Source of the DNA: Chrysaora quinquecirrha
Lineage: Eukaryota; Cnidaria; Scyphozoa; Semaeostomeae; Pelagiidae
Direction: 5' to 3'
Assembly: GCA_014526335.1 (NCBI GenBank)
Contig: JACTAT010000010.1
Span: 9,572,919 to 9,636,918, forward strand
Length of the DNA stretch: 64,000 nt
Shown here: piece by piece, positions 10,783 through 22,924 of the stretch
Position numbering within the stretch: position 1 is the stretch's first letter
Layout: each line of letters starts with the position of its first letter
Position numbers and translations under genes: made by a program
Notes under the pieces: model-generated
Told to the model about the DNA's origin: nothing
The model's input: only the letters and a program-made list of their open reading frames with translations
Database searches by the model: none

Positions 10783-10972
10783 CGGGACGTGGGACCCCTA
10801 AGGTGGGACCCAAGGACGGGAGACCCTCAAGGTGGGACCCCTGGACGGGGAACCCTCAAGGTGGGACCTCGGGACGGGGAGCCCTAAGATGGGACCCTGG
10901 GACGGGACCCCTAAGATAGGGCCCCTGGACGGGGGACGCCTTAGGTGAGACCTTGGGACATGGGACCCCTAG
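10783..10972. repeat. GGGACCC minisatellite
   Basis: About six imperfect copies of a unit near 34 bp, built from GGTGGGACC, CTGGACGGGG and ACCCTCAA blocks. The 60-codon frame through it is a by-product of the repeat. Confidence 0.8.
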
Positions 10973-11090
10973 GTTGGCTCGGGGCTTTATTTTGAATTCA
11001 AAACAAATTCTCACAATACCATCGACAAAAGTTTAATAAAGTTAATCCAGAAGAAAGGGAAAGATGCTGCTTTTAAGAGCGGATATTCAA

Positions 11091-12693
11091 CATACCACAA
11101 CAAGTTTTTAATATCTACTATAAGCTACAAACATATAGCTGTGTCCTTCTAACAAAACAAGTGTTTAAGTATATAACATATTGTAGGATTCCTATAGTTT
11201 TAGCACAATAAGTATGGTTAACAGTTGTTGCATAGTTCTCAATTTCAAAATTGACATTTCGTGAATCTCGTTTCCCTAGCACAGTCGAGTTAGTTAAATA
11301 CGTTGTATCATGTTCTCTGCAGTCAAAACATGGAAATTTTCTGGAATTGACCCTTAAGTATAATACTTTCTGGGGATTTTTTTAAGATTAACATTTAAAA
11401 AACCACATCTGTAAAATTGAATGCTGAATTTACGAACAGAATTAGTTTCTTAGGTTTTTACATCGTTTTCCATATTGAAGAGTTTTTCAATTTTAACGAA
11501 AAAAGCATATATATATATATTGATTAGGATTGGGTATTTTTTACGATCAGAAAGATTCTGTGCATGTAAAGCGAAAAAGACAAAATGTTTAGAGATAGCG
11601 AATGTTCAAATGTATCAGGGGTTTTAATGAGCGCGGGGAGGGGTATGGCTCTGAAAGTATTGCGTAAGTTTCACGAGGAAGGCAAAATCAGTTTTACTTA
11701 GCCAATGTGCGAGTAATTGGTGGTTCAACTTGTCTGGAGTCAACTATAGTCGAATTTTTTCCTTGCTGTTTTTGTTACTCAATGCTCAGTTTTGTTACTC
11801 ATATGTTTCATGCTACTCGTTAGAAGCACGACAGGCACAGCAAAATTTGCAAAACTGATCTTAACTGACTAAAAGGATCGTAATCCGAATCTGCTTATAT
11901 CTAGTAATTTAAGCCGGCTTTTCATGTAGAAATCTGTAGACACAAAACTTGTCAAGTTTAGAATTCACATTGTTTGAAAATAATTGAGTTTTTCTAACAG
12001 TGATGCTAACGATTCTATTATTGAGTTAATTATATGTCTCCCACATAAAGCTGGAACACCTCTTTTGGCTACCTGTCAGGTGGGTCACAAGAAAGGTCCT
12101 CTGTTTGAATATAGAATGCAAAAAGCAAAGTCTTTCACCTTCTAACCAAACGAAGAGAAATCTCATTGGCTAAAATATTTGTATTATTATACTGCCGTGA
12201 AAGACAAATGGATAGCCTTAGCAATGATGAAAAATCCTGCTAATTCACTGTCTGCTGGGACGGGCGGCACAGGCAGCCTAAATCGCAGAAAAAGGAGTCA
12301 TAGACTATGTTATCAATATCATCAATATTTAGGAAAGCTTGTATTTCGGTAAAAATTATAGTTTCTTAACAAAGAGTATATGTGAAGCTTTATAAACTTG
12401 CATACGAATCAGAGGTTTCAAGTTTAACTTCATTAATTCATCATACATGAACAAAAACACACAGTATTCAAAAATGAATGCTGAAACGACACAGAACCTG
12501 CATTTAAAGAATTTTCAATATTAGGATTAGCCTCTATCATCAAAATATAAACAGGGAAAAAATTAGTTAACTATTTTTTATTTAGTTCATATTTGATGTT
12601 GATGACAGTGAACATCTTCTGTTTGGTTAGAAGGATACAGTTATATGTTTGTAGCTTATACTGTAGTAGATAACGGAAACTTGTTGTGTTATG
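11091..12693. mobile_element. 1.6-kb inverted-repeat element, non-coding
   Basis: The first about 67 bases (CATACCACAACAAG, then ATAAGCTACAAACATATAG) are mirrored at 12,627-12,693 (TATATGTTTGTAGCTTATA, then CTTGTTGTGTTATG) with about 80-85% identity. A third partial copy of the inner arm lies near 12,140. No frame longer than about 60 codons exists in the 1.6 kb, so this is a non-autonomous DNA element or an eroded one. Its right end touches the LTR element that starts at 12,695. Confidence 0.5.
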
Positions 12694-12694
12694 T

Positions 12695-13544
12695 TGTAAA
12701 ACGGAAAGAAAAATGATGCTTGAGCGGTCTTTGTTTATGATTGCATTTTGAAGATTTGTGACAAGAAAGATACTTTGATATGTCTTTATCTGGTTTTATA
12801 TGCCATATCGATATGCATGTAGTTCGGCTAGGTGACAAGTGTCCCTGCCATTGAACCAAGAATCCCCAAAATCTATCAAAATTGCTTCATTATAACTACT
12901 GTTGTAACAAAAGACGCTTAACAAACTACTCTGATTGGTTGGTCGTAATTACGTATACAAATATCAAAAATACCGATACTATAACAAAGACTATCTTTAA
13001 GAGGAAATAATGTCTCACTAATGATTCCCAAGATAACAATCAATGTTAATCCGATTACTAGATGAAATATCAAAAGCGTATTGGGAACTGAACTAAACAA
13101 CATATGAAATAAACATAGCAACAAGAAAACTAATCAATACAGTTACTAGGTGTAGCGAACATCAAATCAACAAATCAAATATACAATACCAAAGGCTAAA
13201 GTGATTCTTTGGGCCCGTCTCTTCAAGACAGCCTCACTAAAATAGAAATAACAACCGACCGGCACTGATCAGTCTTTCACAAGCACTGATAGTCCGTATT
13301 TAATATCCGATCAACCGGCACTGATCAGCCTTTCTCAAGCACTGATAGTCCGTATGTAAAATGTATAAATATAGGCGCCACGACTCTAATCTAAACTTGA
13401 AATCTACAATATACAGATATGCAAAGATACAAATACTTTCACAAGCTACTTGTTCTAAGCAACTACTCGTCCAACAATAGCCTAACATGTCCACAAATGG
13501 ATAAAATTCTGATATAAGCTGTACTAGAAATTAACTGTATTACA
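12695..13544 (-). repeat. LTR (3' LTR of the minus-strand element)
   Basis: 850 bp. It contains two direct copies of a unit of about 55 bp (CCGGCACTGATCAG to GATAGTCCGTAT) at about 13,258-13,354. The minus strand has a TATA-like CTATATTTATA near 13,370. Confidence 0.8.
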
Positions 13545-14148
13545 TACCTCCCCATCGATCAAAATGCATGCTCTGAAGCACAATAATCAAAATAGATGCT
13601 CTTCAAGGGTATACGTTGCCTTAAAGTTGAAAGAACCAAGGTATACGTCGCCTTTAGCAAAACAAAGTGTAGATTGAAATATCAGAGCTCAAAAGTAAGT
13701 AGAATATACTCAACAACGATGGGTTTAATGTATCCAAACAACATGTCCTCTTGATCCATTCTTCTCGAAATTCATTGATCTTCTTATGTGTTTGCTTTGA
13801 TTCTTTAAGTCAGTTCTTGTCACATATATTTATATCCAGCTTCATTCAGTTTAATCGCTTAGTCTCTCCTCTTCTTCCTCTTCTTCGAATTTTAGGTAAT
13901 TTTGGGTTCGTGATCTGTTTCCAGCATCATAATGATCATAATAAACGAAAGTAGATTGTCGCCAAGATATTAAAGAAAATAAAACATTACTTCGATTGTT
14001 TGTCCTGTCCATATTCAACTCTATATTTCCACGTTAGATTAGTCAATCAGAACAGCATCAAATCCATCTCCACGATCAAATCTTACATCACAGCTATCAT
14101 GATCATCTTGTATCCATATTATGATCATAATCCCGCTCCTGTCACCAA

Positions 14149-14999
14149 TGTAAAACGGAAAGAAAAAATGATGCTTGAGCGGTCTTTGTTTATGATTGCA
14201 TTTTGAAGATTTGTGACAAGAAAGATACTTTGATATGTCTTTATCTGGTTTTATATGCCATATCGATATGCATGTAGTTCGGCTAGGTGACAAGTGTCCC
14301 TGCCATTGAACCAAGAATCCCCAAAATCTATCAAAATTGCTTCATTATAACTACTGTTGTAACAAAAGACGCTTAACAAACTACTCTGATTGGTTGGTCG
14401 TAATTACGTATACAAATATCAAAAATACCGATACTATAACAAAGACTATCTTTAAGAGGAAATAATGTCTCACTAATGATTCCCAAGATAACAATAAATG
14501 TTAATCCGATTACCAGATGAAATATCAAAAGCGTATTGGGAACTGAACTAAACAACATATGAAATAAACATAGCAACAAGAAAACTAATCAATACAGTTA
14601 CTAGGTGTAACGAACATCAAATCAACGAATCAAATATACAATACCAAAGGCTAAAGTGATTCTTTGGGCCCGTCTCTTCAAGACAGCCTCACTAAAATAG
14701 AAATAACAACCGACCGGCACTGATCAGTCTTTCACAAGCACTGATAGTCCGTATTTAATATCCGATCAACCGGCACTGATCAGCCTTTCTCAAGCACTGA
14801 TAGTCCGTATGTAAAATGTATAAATATAGGCGCCACGACTCTAATCTAAACTTGAAATCTACAATATACAGATATGCAAAGATACAAATACTTTCACAAG
14901 CTACTTGTTCTAAGCAACTACTCGTCCGACAATAGCCTAACATGTCCACAAATGGATAAAATTCTGATATAAGCTGTACTAGAAATTAACTGTATTACA
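14149..14999 (-). repeat. LTR (5' LTR of the minus-strand element)
   Basis: 851 bp, about 99% identical to the copy at 12,695-13,544; differences include one extra A near 14,164 and single substitutions. Open frames inside are duplicated in both LTRs and have no recognised product. Confidence 0.8.
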
Positions 15000-15180
15000 G
15001 GAATATTACGCTATCCGATCCCCTGTCCCCTTTAGTCAATGTTGTAGCTCTTGAATTTCAAAGCAAACCGCATCATGACCATCTGACACGGACACAACAT
15101 TGTTAGAAGGGAAAGGGATTATAACCACGTCTCACACTTCATTTTGTCTCAATATATTTTGTCCAAGATTGTAGCATGAA

Positions 15181-18100
15181 GGTTACAGTTAGGTATAGGG
15201 GTAGCCTTAATGTTAGGGTTAGCATTAGGTTTAGGGTTGAATAAGCATTATGGTTAGGCTTAGGGTAAGGATTAGTGGTTAAGTTTAGGGTTATGGTAGA
15301 GTTAGCATTAAGGTAACAGTTAGGGATAGAGTTAGACTTAGGATTAGGGTTAGGTTTACGGTTAGGGTTAGGGTTAGGGTTAGGGTTAGGGTTAGGGTTA
15401 GGGTTAGGGTTAGGGTTAGGTTCAGGGTCAGGGTCAGGGTTAAGATTAGGATTAGGAGTAGGGTTAGGTTTTGGGATAGGGTTAGGGTTAGGGTTAGCAT
15501 AGGGTAAGGTTAAGGATTAGCTTAAGCTGAAGAGTTAGGTTTAAAGTTATGGTTAGTGTTGGGATTGGGTTAGGGCTAGGGCTACGGTTAGTGTTAGGAA
15601 TAGGGTTAGGGTTAGGGTGATGGTTGGGGTTAAACTTATGGATAGAGTTAGGGTTAGAGTTATCATTAAGGTAACAGTTAGGGTTAGGGTTAGGGTTTGT
15701 GTTAGGGTTAGGGTTAGAGTTAGGGTTAGGGTTCGGGTCAGGGTAAGGCTTAGGGTCGGGGTTAGGGTTAGGGTTATGAGTAGGGCTAGGATTTGGGATA
15801 GGGTTAGGGTTAGGGCTAGCAATGGATTAGTGTTTGGGATAGGGTTAAGGTTAGATTCAGTGTAAGTTGAAGAGTTAGGTATAGGGTTATGGTTAGGTTT
15901 AGGGTAACGGTTAGGGTTAGGGTTAGAATCAGGGTTAGGAATAGATTTAGGATTTAGGATTGGGGTTAGGGTTGGTGTAAGAGTTAGGGTTAGGGTAAGG
16001 GTAGGGCTAGAGTTAGTGTTACGGTTAGGGTTAGGTATAGGGTTAACAATACGGTTAGAGTTAGGTTTAAGGTTAGAGTAACGGGAATGGTTAGGTTTAG
16101 GTTTGGGGTGACGGTTAGAGTTAGGGTTAGGGTAAGGGTTAGGGTTAGGATTAGGGCTAGGGTTAGGGTCATGGTTAGAGTTAGGATTAGAGTTTGGTGT
16201 AGCGTTAGGGATTGGGATAGGATTATGGTTAGTTTAGCATAGTGTTAGTTTTAGGATTAGTGTATGCTGAAAAGTTAGGTTTAGGGTTTATGGTTAGGGT
16301 TAGGGTTAGGGCAAGGATTAAGGTTAGGGTCAGGGTTAGGGTAAGAATGAGCAAAGGGTTAGGGTTTGGGATGGGGTTAGGGTTAGGTTAGCATAGGGTT
16401 GGGTTTAGGTTTAGTGTAAGTTGAAGAGTTAGGTTTAGGGTTATGGTTAGGTTTAGGGTAACGGTTAAGAATCAGGGTTAGGAATAGATTTAGGAAAAAG
16501 TGTTGGTGTTAGGGTTGAAGTTAGAGTTAGGGTTAGGGTAATGGGTAGGGCTAGGGTTAGTGTTAGGGTTAGGGTTATGCTTATGTTTAGGGTTAAGAAT
16601 AAGGTTAGGGATTGGGTTAAGGTTAGGGTAGGTGGAAGGGTTAGGTTTAGGGTTAGGGTGATGGTTAGAGTTAGGGTTAGTGTTAGGGTTAGGGTTAGGA
16701 TTAGGGTTAAGGTTAGGGTCATGGTTAGTGCTAGAATTAGCGTTTGGCGTAGTGTTAGTGTTTGGGATAGGGTTGTGGTTAGGTTAGCATGGTGTTAGTT
16801 TTAGGATTAGTGTATGCTGAAGAGATAGGTTTAGGGTTTATGGTTAGGGTTAGGGTTAGGGTTAGGCCAAAGGTTAAGGTTAAGGTTAGGGTTAGTGTTA
16901 GGGTTAGGGTTAGGGTTAGGGTTAGGGTAAGAGTTAGGGTTAGTGTTAGTTTTCAGGTTTGGGTTACGGTTAGGTTTAGCAACAAGGTTTTTGGTTAGGG
17001 TGATGGTTAGGAGTAGGGTTAGGGTTTGGGATAAGGTTAGGGTTGGGGTTAGGGTTAGGGTTCGGATGAGGGTTTGGGTTAGGGTTGGTGTTAGGGTTAG
17101 GGTTAGGGCTAAGGCTAGGGTTAGGATCAGGGTTAGGGTTAGGGTTAGGGTTAGGGTTTGTGTTAAGTTTAGGGTCAGGGTCACGGTCAAGGTCAGGGTC
17201 AGGGTATGGGTCAGGGTTAGGGTTAGGTTTAGGTTTATGTCTATTGTTAGGGTTAAGATTATAGTTAGGGTTAGGTTTAGCATTAGGGTTAGGCTTAGGG
17301 TTAGGAGTAGGTTAGGGTTTGGGTTAGAGTTAGTGTTAGAGTTAAGGTTAGGATTAGGGGTAGTGTTAGGTTTTGGGATAGGGTTACGGTGAGGGGTAGC
17401 ATCGGGTTAGGTTTAGGACTAGTGTAAGCTGAAGGTTTAAGGTTATGGTTAGTGTCAGGGTTAGGGTACGGGTTAGGGTTAGGGTTACTATCGGGGTTAG
17501 GGCTAGGGTAAGGGTTGGGGTTGGCGTTATGGTTAGGGTTAGGGTTAGGGCTAGTGTTAGGGTTAGGGTAAGTGTTAGGGTTAGGGTTAGAATGAAGGTT
17601 AGGGCTAAGGTTATGGTTAGGGTTATCGATAGGATTAGGTTCGGCGTTAGTGTTAGAGATAGGTCTATGATAAAACTTATGGGTAGTGTTGGGGTTAGGG
17701 TTAGCGTAAATTTTAGCGTGGGGGTTATGGTTACAGGTAATGTTAGGGTTAGAATTATGGTTTTGACTAGGGTTAGGGCTAGGTTTATCTTTATTGTTAG
17801 GGAAAAATTTAGAATCAGGGTTAGGGTTGGTTTTAGGGTTAAGTTTAGGTTTAGGTGTAGGGTTAGGGTTTGGGTTAATGTTAATTGCTAGAGTTAAGGT
17901 TAGTTTAAGGAGTAGTGTTAAGGTTTCAGATGGGGTTAGGGTTATGGTTAGCATAGGGTCAGGTTTAAGACTAGGTTTAGGACTAGGTGAAGAGTTAGTT
18001 TTTGGGTTATGGTTAGTGTTAGGGTTGGGGCTAGGGTTAGATTTAGGTTTAGGGTTAGGGTTAGGGTTAGAATTAGGGGTAGGGCAAGGGTTAGTAGTAG

Positions 18101-19953
18101 GGTTATTGTTTTGGATAGGATTAGGTCAAAGGTTTTGGGTAAGGGTAAATTTGTGGGTGAGGTTAGGGTTAGAGTTATTGTTAGTGTTAGGGTTGGGGTA
18201 AGAGTTACGGTTTATGTAAGGTTTAGCATTAGGGTTAAAGATAGGGTTAGGCAAAGATTTAGGGTAAGTGTTTTGTTTAGGGTTAGGGTTAGTGGTAGGC
18301 TAAAGTTTGTTTGTGAGGTTGGGGTTAAAGTTATTGGTAGAGTTAGGGTTGGGGTTAGAGTTATGGTTTGGGTTAGGGTTAGCATTATGGTTAAAGATAG
18401 GGTTAGTCAAAGAGTTAGGGTTAGGTTTTTGTTTAGGGTTAGGGTTAGGGTCGGGGTTAGGGGTAGGGTTATGTTTGTTGGTGAGGTTTGAGTTAGATTT
18501 ATTGTTAGGGTTAGGGTTAGGGCTAGATTTATGGTTTGGGTTATTGTAAGCATTAGGGTTAAAGACAGGGTTAGGCAAAGAGTTAGGGATAGGGTTTAGT
18601 TTAGGTTTAGAGATAGGGTTATGGATAGGGTTAGGTTTAGGGTTAGGGTTAGGGCTAGGTTTAGGGTTGTGGTTAGGGTTGTTGTTAGGGTTTGGGTAAG
18701 GGTTAGGGTTAGGGTTAGGATTAGGGTTAGGTTTAGGGTTAGGGTTAAGGTTGGGGTTGGGTTTAGGGTTAGGTTTAGGGTTAGGGTTAGGATTAGGGTT
18801 ATGGTTAGGGTTAAGTGTTAGGGTTAGGGTTACGGTCATGGTTAGGGTTAGGGTTTGAGGTAAGGGTTAGGGTTATGGTAAGTATTAGGGTTAGGGTTAA
18901 TGGTTAGGGTTTGTGTTAGGGTTAGGGTTAGGTTGAGGATTAATATTAGAGTTAGGGTTAGGGTTAGGGTTAGGGTTAGGGTTATGGCTAGGGCTAGGGT
19001 TAGGGTCAGGGTTAGGGTTAAGGTTAGGGTTAGGGTTAGGGTTAGGGTCAGGGTCAGGGTCAGGGTCAGGGTCAAGGTCAGGGTCAGGGTATGGATCAGG
19101 GTTAGGGTTATGGTTAGGTTTATTTTTATTGTTAGGGTTAAGATTATAGTTAGGGTTATGTTTAGTGTTAGGGTTAGGCTTGGGGGTAGGAGTAGGTTAG
19201 CTGAAGAGTTAGGTTTAAGGTTATGGTTAGTGTTAGGATTAGGGTAAGGGTTAGGTTTAGGGTTACTGTTGGGGTTAGGGCTAGGGTAAGGGTTGGGGTT
19301 GGCGTTATGGTTAGGGTTAGGGTTAGGGCTAGTGTTAGGTTTAGGGTAAGTGTTAGGGTTAGGGTTAGAATGAAGGTTAGGGCTAAGGTTATGGTTAGGG
19401 TTGTCGATAGGATTAGGTTCGGCGTTATGGTTAGAGATAGGTCTATGATAAATCTTATGGGTAGTGTTGGGGTTAGGGTTAGGGTAAATGTTAGCGTAAG
19501 GGTTATGGTTATTGGTAGGGTTAGGGTTAAGATTATGGTTTTGACTAGGGTTAGGGCTAGGTTTATTTTTTATTGTTAGGGAAAAATTTAGAATCAGGGT
19601 AAGGGTTGGTTTTAGGGTTAAGTTTAGGTTTAGGTGTAGGGTTAGGGTTTGGGTTAATGTTAATAGCTAGAGTTAAGGTTAGTTTAAGGAGTAGTGTTAA
19701 GGTTTCAGATAGGGTTAGGTTTAGGACTAGATTTAGGACTAGCTGAAGAGTTAGGTTTATGGTTATGGTTAGTGTTAGGGTTGGAGCTAGGGTTAGATTT
19801 AGGTTTAGGGGTGGGGATGGGGTTAGAATTAGGGTTAGGGTTAGGAGTAGGGTTATGCTTTGGGTTATGGTTAGTATTAGTTTTAAAGACAGGGTTAGAC
19901 AAAGAGTTAGGGTTTGGGTTTGGTTTAGAGTTACGGTTTCGGTTAGGTTTAGC
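15181..19953 (+). repeat. Degenerate TTAGGG-like array 1
   Basis: About 4.8 kb made almost wholly of TTAGGG variants with the G-rich strand on plus. The longest perfect run is ten units at 15,361-15,420. Elsewhere the phase drifts by substitutions and indels. Longer blocks recur: the sequence at about 17,430-18,230 returns at 19,200-19,953, a higher-order period of about 1.75 kb. All open frames here (leucine-threonine or valine-arginine repeats) are artefacts of the hexamer. Confidence 0.95.
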
Positions 19954-19958
19954 ATTAG

Positions 19959-20204
19959 TGTTAATTATTCTTAATTATTCTTATTTATGCTTACTCGTTC
20001 TCAGACTCTTTTTAGTATTTAAGGAATATTTCCATTCTTTTATTCAGTTGTTGTCCTTAGTTCGTCACGTCATTCGCTTCGTTTACGTTTTCAGTTCAAT
20101 CGTTTCAATGTTCTCAGTTATTACCAATAGTTTATGTATATAGTTTATTATAGTTATGTATATATTTGGGAGATAAGTTGTTTTCTTGTTTCACGTTCTT
20201 TACA
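19959..20204 (+). repeat. BEL 5' LTR
   Basis: 246 bp beginning TGTTAATTATTC and ending TTTACA. It matches the right LTR at nearly every aligned position, apart from a segment of about 40 bp missing on the right. The T-rich body carries TATATA near 20,160. Confidence 0.88.
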
Positions 20205-20206
20205 AA

Positions 20207-20225
20207 TTGGTGCCGTGACCAGGAT
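20207..20225 (+). promoter_or_regulatory. Primer-binding site of the BEL element
   Basis: TTGGTGCCGTGACCAGGAT starts three bases after the LTR end. Position and TGG start fit annealing of a tRNA 3' end. The cognate tRNA was not identified. Confidence 0.65.
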
Positions 20226-20266
20226 TCGAGTTATTGCCGTTCGTATTCTTTCATTCATTCGTCATC

Positions 20267-21483
20267 ATGCCGACGAAGCAAAAAACGCAGTTCGAGAAGC
20301 TCAAACAAGAGAGAAGACAACTTAGACGCACATTCACGAAGATTTTCAACGAGGCATCCATTCTATTCACGAAGACACCTCTCACAGACGACGAAATCAC
20401 GACTCTAAAGTCAGCATTCGAATTATTAAAGGCTACGTTTCAAGAAGGAAGCAATCTAGAGAAAGACATCAAGAACATCGTCCTTGAAGAAGTAGAAGAT
20501 GAAGCCGAACAGGATGAGTTCTTTGATGAAGGTGATTCTGTTATTATTGCAAATAAAGGTAAGCTCAGTAAACTTGAGTTCATTATCTCTAAATTCGAAA
20601 ACCAGCCGCGAATCCGGCCACGCCGTCACCTTCTTCGCCGCAGCCACAGCCTTCTTCTTCGACTCCACGTTTTCATGTTCAAAACTACCAGATCTAAACC
20701 TCCCACTTTCGATGGTAATATTACGGAGTGGTTTGGATTCTGGGAACGTTTCCAGTCGCAAGTAGGGAAATCTCCTGATCTTCCTAATTCTGCCAAGTTC
20801 ACGTACCTTATGGGTTAACTCAGAGGAGAGGCATTGGCTACTGTGAAAGGTCTTATCCCTTCAGATCAAAATTACGCTATTTTAGAAGCTACGTTACAAG
20901 AAAACTTTGGCCTTCCTAGGAGAATCATTCGCGCTCACGTTTTGAATTTGCTTAAAATGCCTAAACCGACCCCCGTCGCCATTAGCTTACGTCATTTTTA
21001 CAATTCTTTGATTGGTGATATTCGTTCGCTTCAATCTCTAAAGATTGATGTCGCGGCTTGTGCCCCATTCCTAGTGCCCATCATAGAAGACAAGCTTCCT
21101 GGTAAAGTACTCAGTCATATAGGTGATTGTGGTAAACAGTCAATTTTCGATTTAAAGGGCTTTATCGAGAAATTCAAAGAATATATTACTCGTCAAGAGC
21201 AGGCAGCAATCGCAAATCGGCCATCTGGCCACCAGCCGTCTTTGGGTCATACGAACCCCCTTCTACTACTTTCAGTACTCTGTCTGCCTCCGTAAACGTT
21301 CGTTCCCAACTTTGTAAGGGCCCACATGCCGCCCAACGCTGCCCTCTGCCCGCAGCCGATAAGACAACCGCTGCAGTTAGCAATAAACTTTGCCTTAACT
21401 GTTTATAAACGGGACATCGCGTCTCACAATGCAATGCTAAAGGTCGTTGTGCTAAATGTAAGGGAAAGCATCACAAAGATTGC
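20267..21483 (+). pseudogene. BEL gag (decayed)
   Basis: The ATG at 20,267 opens a lysine-rich coiled-coil-like N-terminus (KLKQERRQLRRTF), followed by an acidic stretch. Two compensating frameshifts (about 20,600-20,690) precede the conserved BEL capsid motif PPTFDGNITEWFGFWERF. An in-frame TAA at 20,816-20,818 interrupts LRGEALATVKGL. The C-terminal part is shifted again after 21,230 and ends in zinc knuckles (CLNC, GHRVSQC, CAKCKGKHH), with another stop inside the first knuckle. Gag would assemble the particle and bind the genomic RNA. The LINE at 21,484 is inserted directly after the knuckles. Confidence 0.88.
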
Positions 21484-22457
21484 AGAAACAAAGATTGATG
21501 ACTCTTTTCCAACAGAGCAATTCTCGATGGATGGGTACTCTGATCCCCTACGGTTAGACAGAAATTGCGAGGGTGGGGGACTTTTAGTATACATTAGAAA
21601 CGATATCCTATCCAGTGAACTTGAATCTTTTAGGTTTGACGAGGATTTAGAATGCATCTGTTTTGAAATTAATTTAAGAGGTAAAAAGTGGGCTCTTTTC
21701 AGTATTTACCGACCACCATCCAAATCACAAGAATATTTTTTCAAAAATCTTGGCAAAGCAGTTGATCATTTCAGTGGAAAATATGAAAATTTCCTTATTA
21801 TTGGTGATTTCAATACAGTAGAGACGGATCAGCAAATCCATGATTTTATGAACAATTACTCGCTCAAAAATCTAGTTAAGGATCCAACATGCTACAAGGC
21901 TGAAAATCCCCGGTGCATTGATCTTATTTTAACCAACAGATACAGATGTTTTCAAAATACTACCACAATTGAAACAGGACTCTCTGACTTCCACAAAATG
22001 GTGGTTACAGTTCTGAAAACGACGTACCAAAAAGCTGGATCCACAGTGGTAAATTACAGGGATTATAAGAATTTTTCAGAGCAAACTTTCAAACAAGACC
22101 TTAGGGATGAATTAGAAAGTATAAGATTATCTACTCCAAATTATGATTCTTTCCAAACCTGTTTCGATAAAGTACTAGATAAGCACGCCCCGATGAAAAA
22201 GAAATATGCAAGAGGAAATGGCGGCCCTTTCATGAATCGAGCTCTCCGAAAAGCAATTATGTTCCGCTCACGACTGAAGAATAAATACAATAAAAATCGT
22301 ACAGTTAAAAATTGGGAAGGGTTTCGCAAACAAAGGAATTTATGTGTGAAATTATTCAGAACTGAGAAAAGAAATTTCTACAATAATTTAGATATATCCC
22401 AAATAACGGATAATAGAAAGTTCTGGAACACCGTAAAACCTTTCATTTCAAATAAAC
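21484..22457 (+). pseudogene. LINE-E: endonuclease fragment inserted in BEL gag
   Basis: An uninterrupted frame of about 320 codons, fused by chance to the upstream gag frame. It begins at ETKIDDSFP (the catalytic glutamate motif of the endonuclease) and lacks the first strand. It carries GGGLLVYIRND, ECICFEI, FSIYRPP, GDFN, CIDLILTN and SDFHKMVV, then the linker KHAPMKKKYARG and FWNTVKPFISN. In the SDH motif the histidine is displaced (SDFH). There is no reverse transcriptase: the fragment stops where the minisatellite at 22,458 begins. The family is close to LINE-A, which is broken at nearly the same codon. Confidence 0.88.
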
Positions 22458-22512
22458 ACCCCATGTAATGTCTGTGCAGCACAGTGGAGGCTGTGCAGTA
22501 CAGTGGAGGTTG
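22458..22512. repeat. Short CAGTACAGTGG repeat
   Basis: CCCCATGTAATGTCTGTGCAG followed by three GTGG-ending units. This is the same entry sequence and core as the minisatellite at 541-769, here in a shorter form. Confidence 0.6.
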
Positions 22513-22516
22513 TTCT

Positions 22517-22821
22517 CCCGGGGGTACTTCATTGTTCAAGAGACTAGACGTGCCGCCCAGTTTTTCCAAACCCACCCATGTCTACCGATAAATTCTGTTT
22601 GTCGTGGTACCCATGTATAGAAAAAAACAACGAAATTTTTTACCAATTTATACCAATATCTCAAATGTTAATGCATGTCGAAAATGTTATATATATATTT
22701 TGCTACCCATGTGTAGAGATTCTTTACGAAAAACCAACCCATGTGTAGGGAAATTGGCGCTGAAAAAGTTACCCATTTGGGCGGCACGTCTAGTATATCG
22801 AACAATGGAAGTACCCCCGGG
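22517..22821. mobile_element. MITE with CCCGGGGGTAC ends
   Basis: The 305-bp element has inverted ends: CCCGGGGGTACTTC...CATTGTTC and CTAGACGTGCCGCCCA at the left are mirrored at 22,772-22,821. The inside repeats a CCCATGT-GTAG motif. Similar CCCGGGGG(T/C)AC-ended repeats are, to my recollection, common in anthozoan genomes. No open frame of note. Confidence 0.75.
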
Positions 22822-22924
22822 ATTACTATATCTAGATGCTTGAAGTTGCAATATTTACAAGCCGGTCCTCTGTATTTCTCGTCAAGCCTATTACAGAGAT
22901 CCCGAATTATTACGCCATCATAAT

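Larger units (their letters stand above)
12695..14999 (-). mobile_element. Non-autonomous LTR retrotransposon, minus strand
   Basis: Two direct repeats of 850 and 851 bp (12,695-13,544 and 14,149-14,999), differing at only about six positions, enclose 604 bp without coding capacity. On the minus strand each repeat begins TGTAATACAG and ends CCGTTTTACA, the TG...CA form of LTRs. Directly after the 5' LTR comes TTGGTGACAGGAGCGGGAT, shaped like a tRNA primer-binding site. Directly before the 3' LTR is a purine-rich GATGGGGAGGTA, like a polypurine tract. No flanking target-site duplication is visible. The high LTR identity implies recent insertion or gene conversion. It depends on an autonomous relative for its enzymes. 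Confidence 0.8.

Noticed and set aside
10577..10919. Two overlapping frames near the GGGACCC minisatellite
   Set aside because: The second frame is mostly minisatellite and the first shows no family similarity.
12918..14949. Two pairs of identical minus-strand frames of 64-68 codons
   Set aside because: They lie in the LTRs, are duplicated only because the LTRs are, and show no domain or codon signature.
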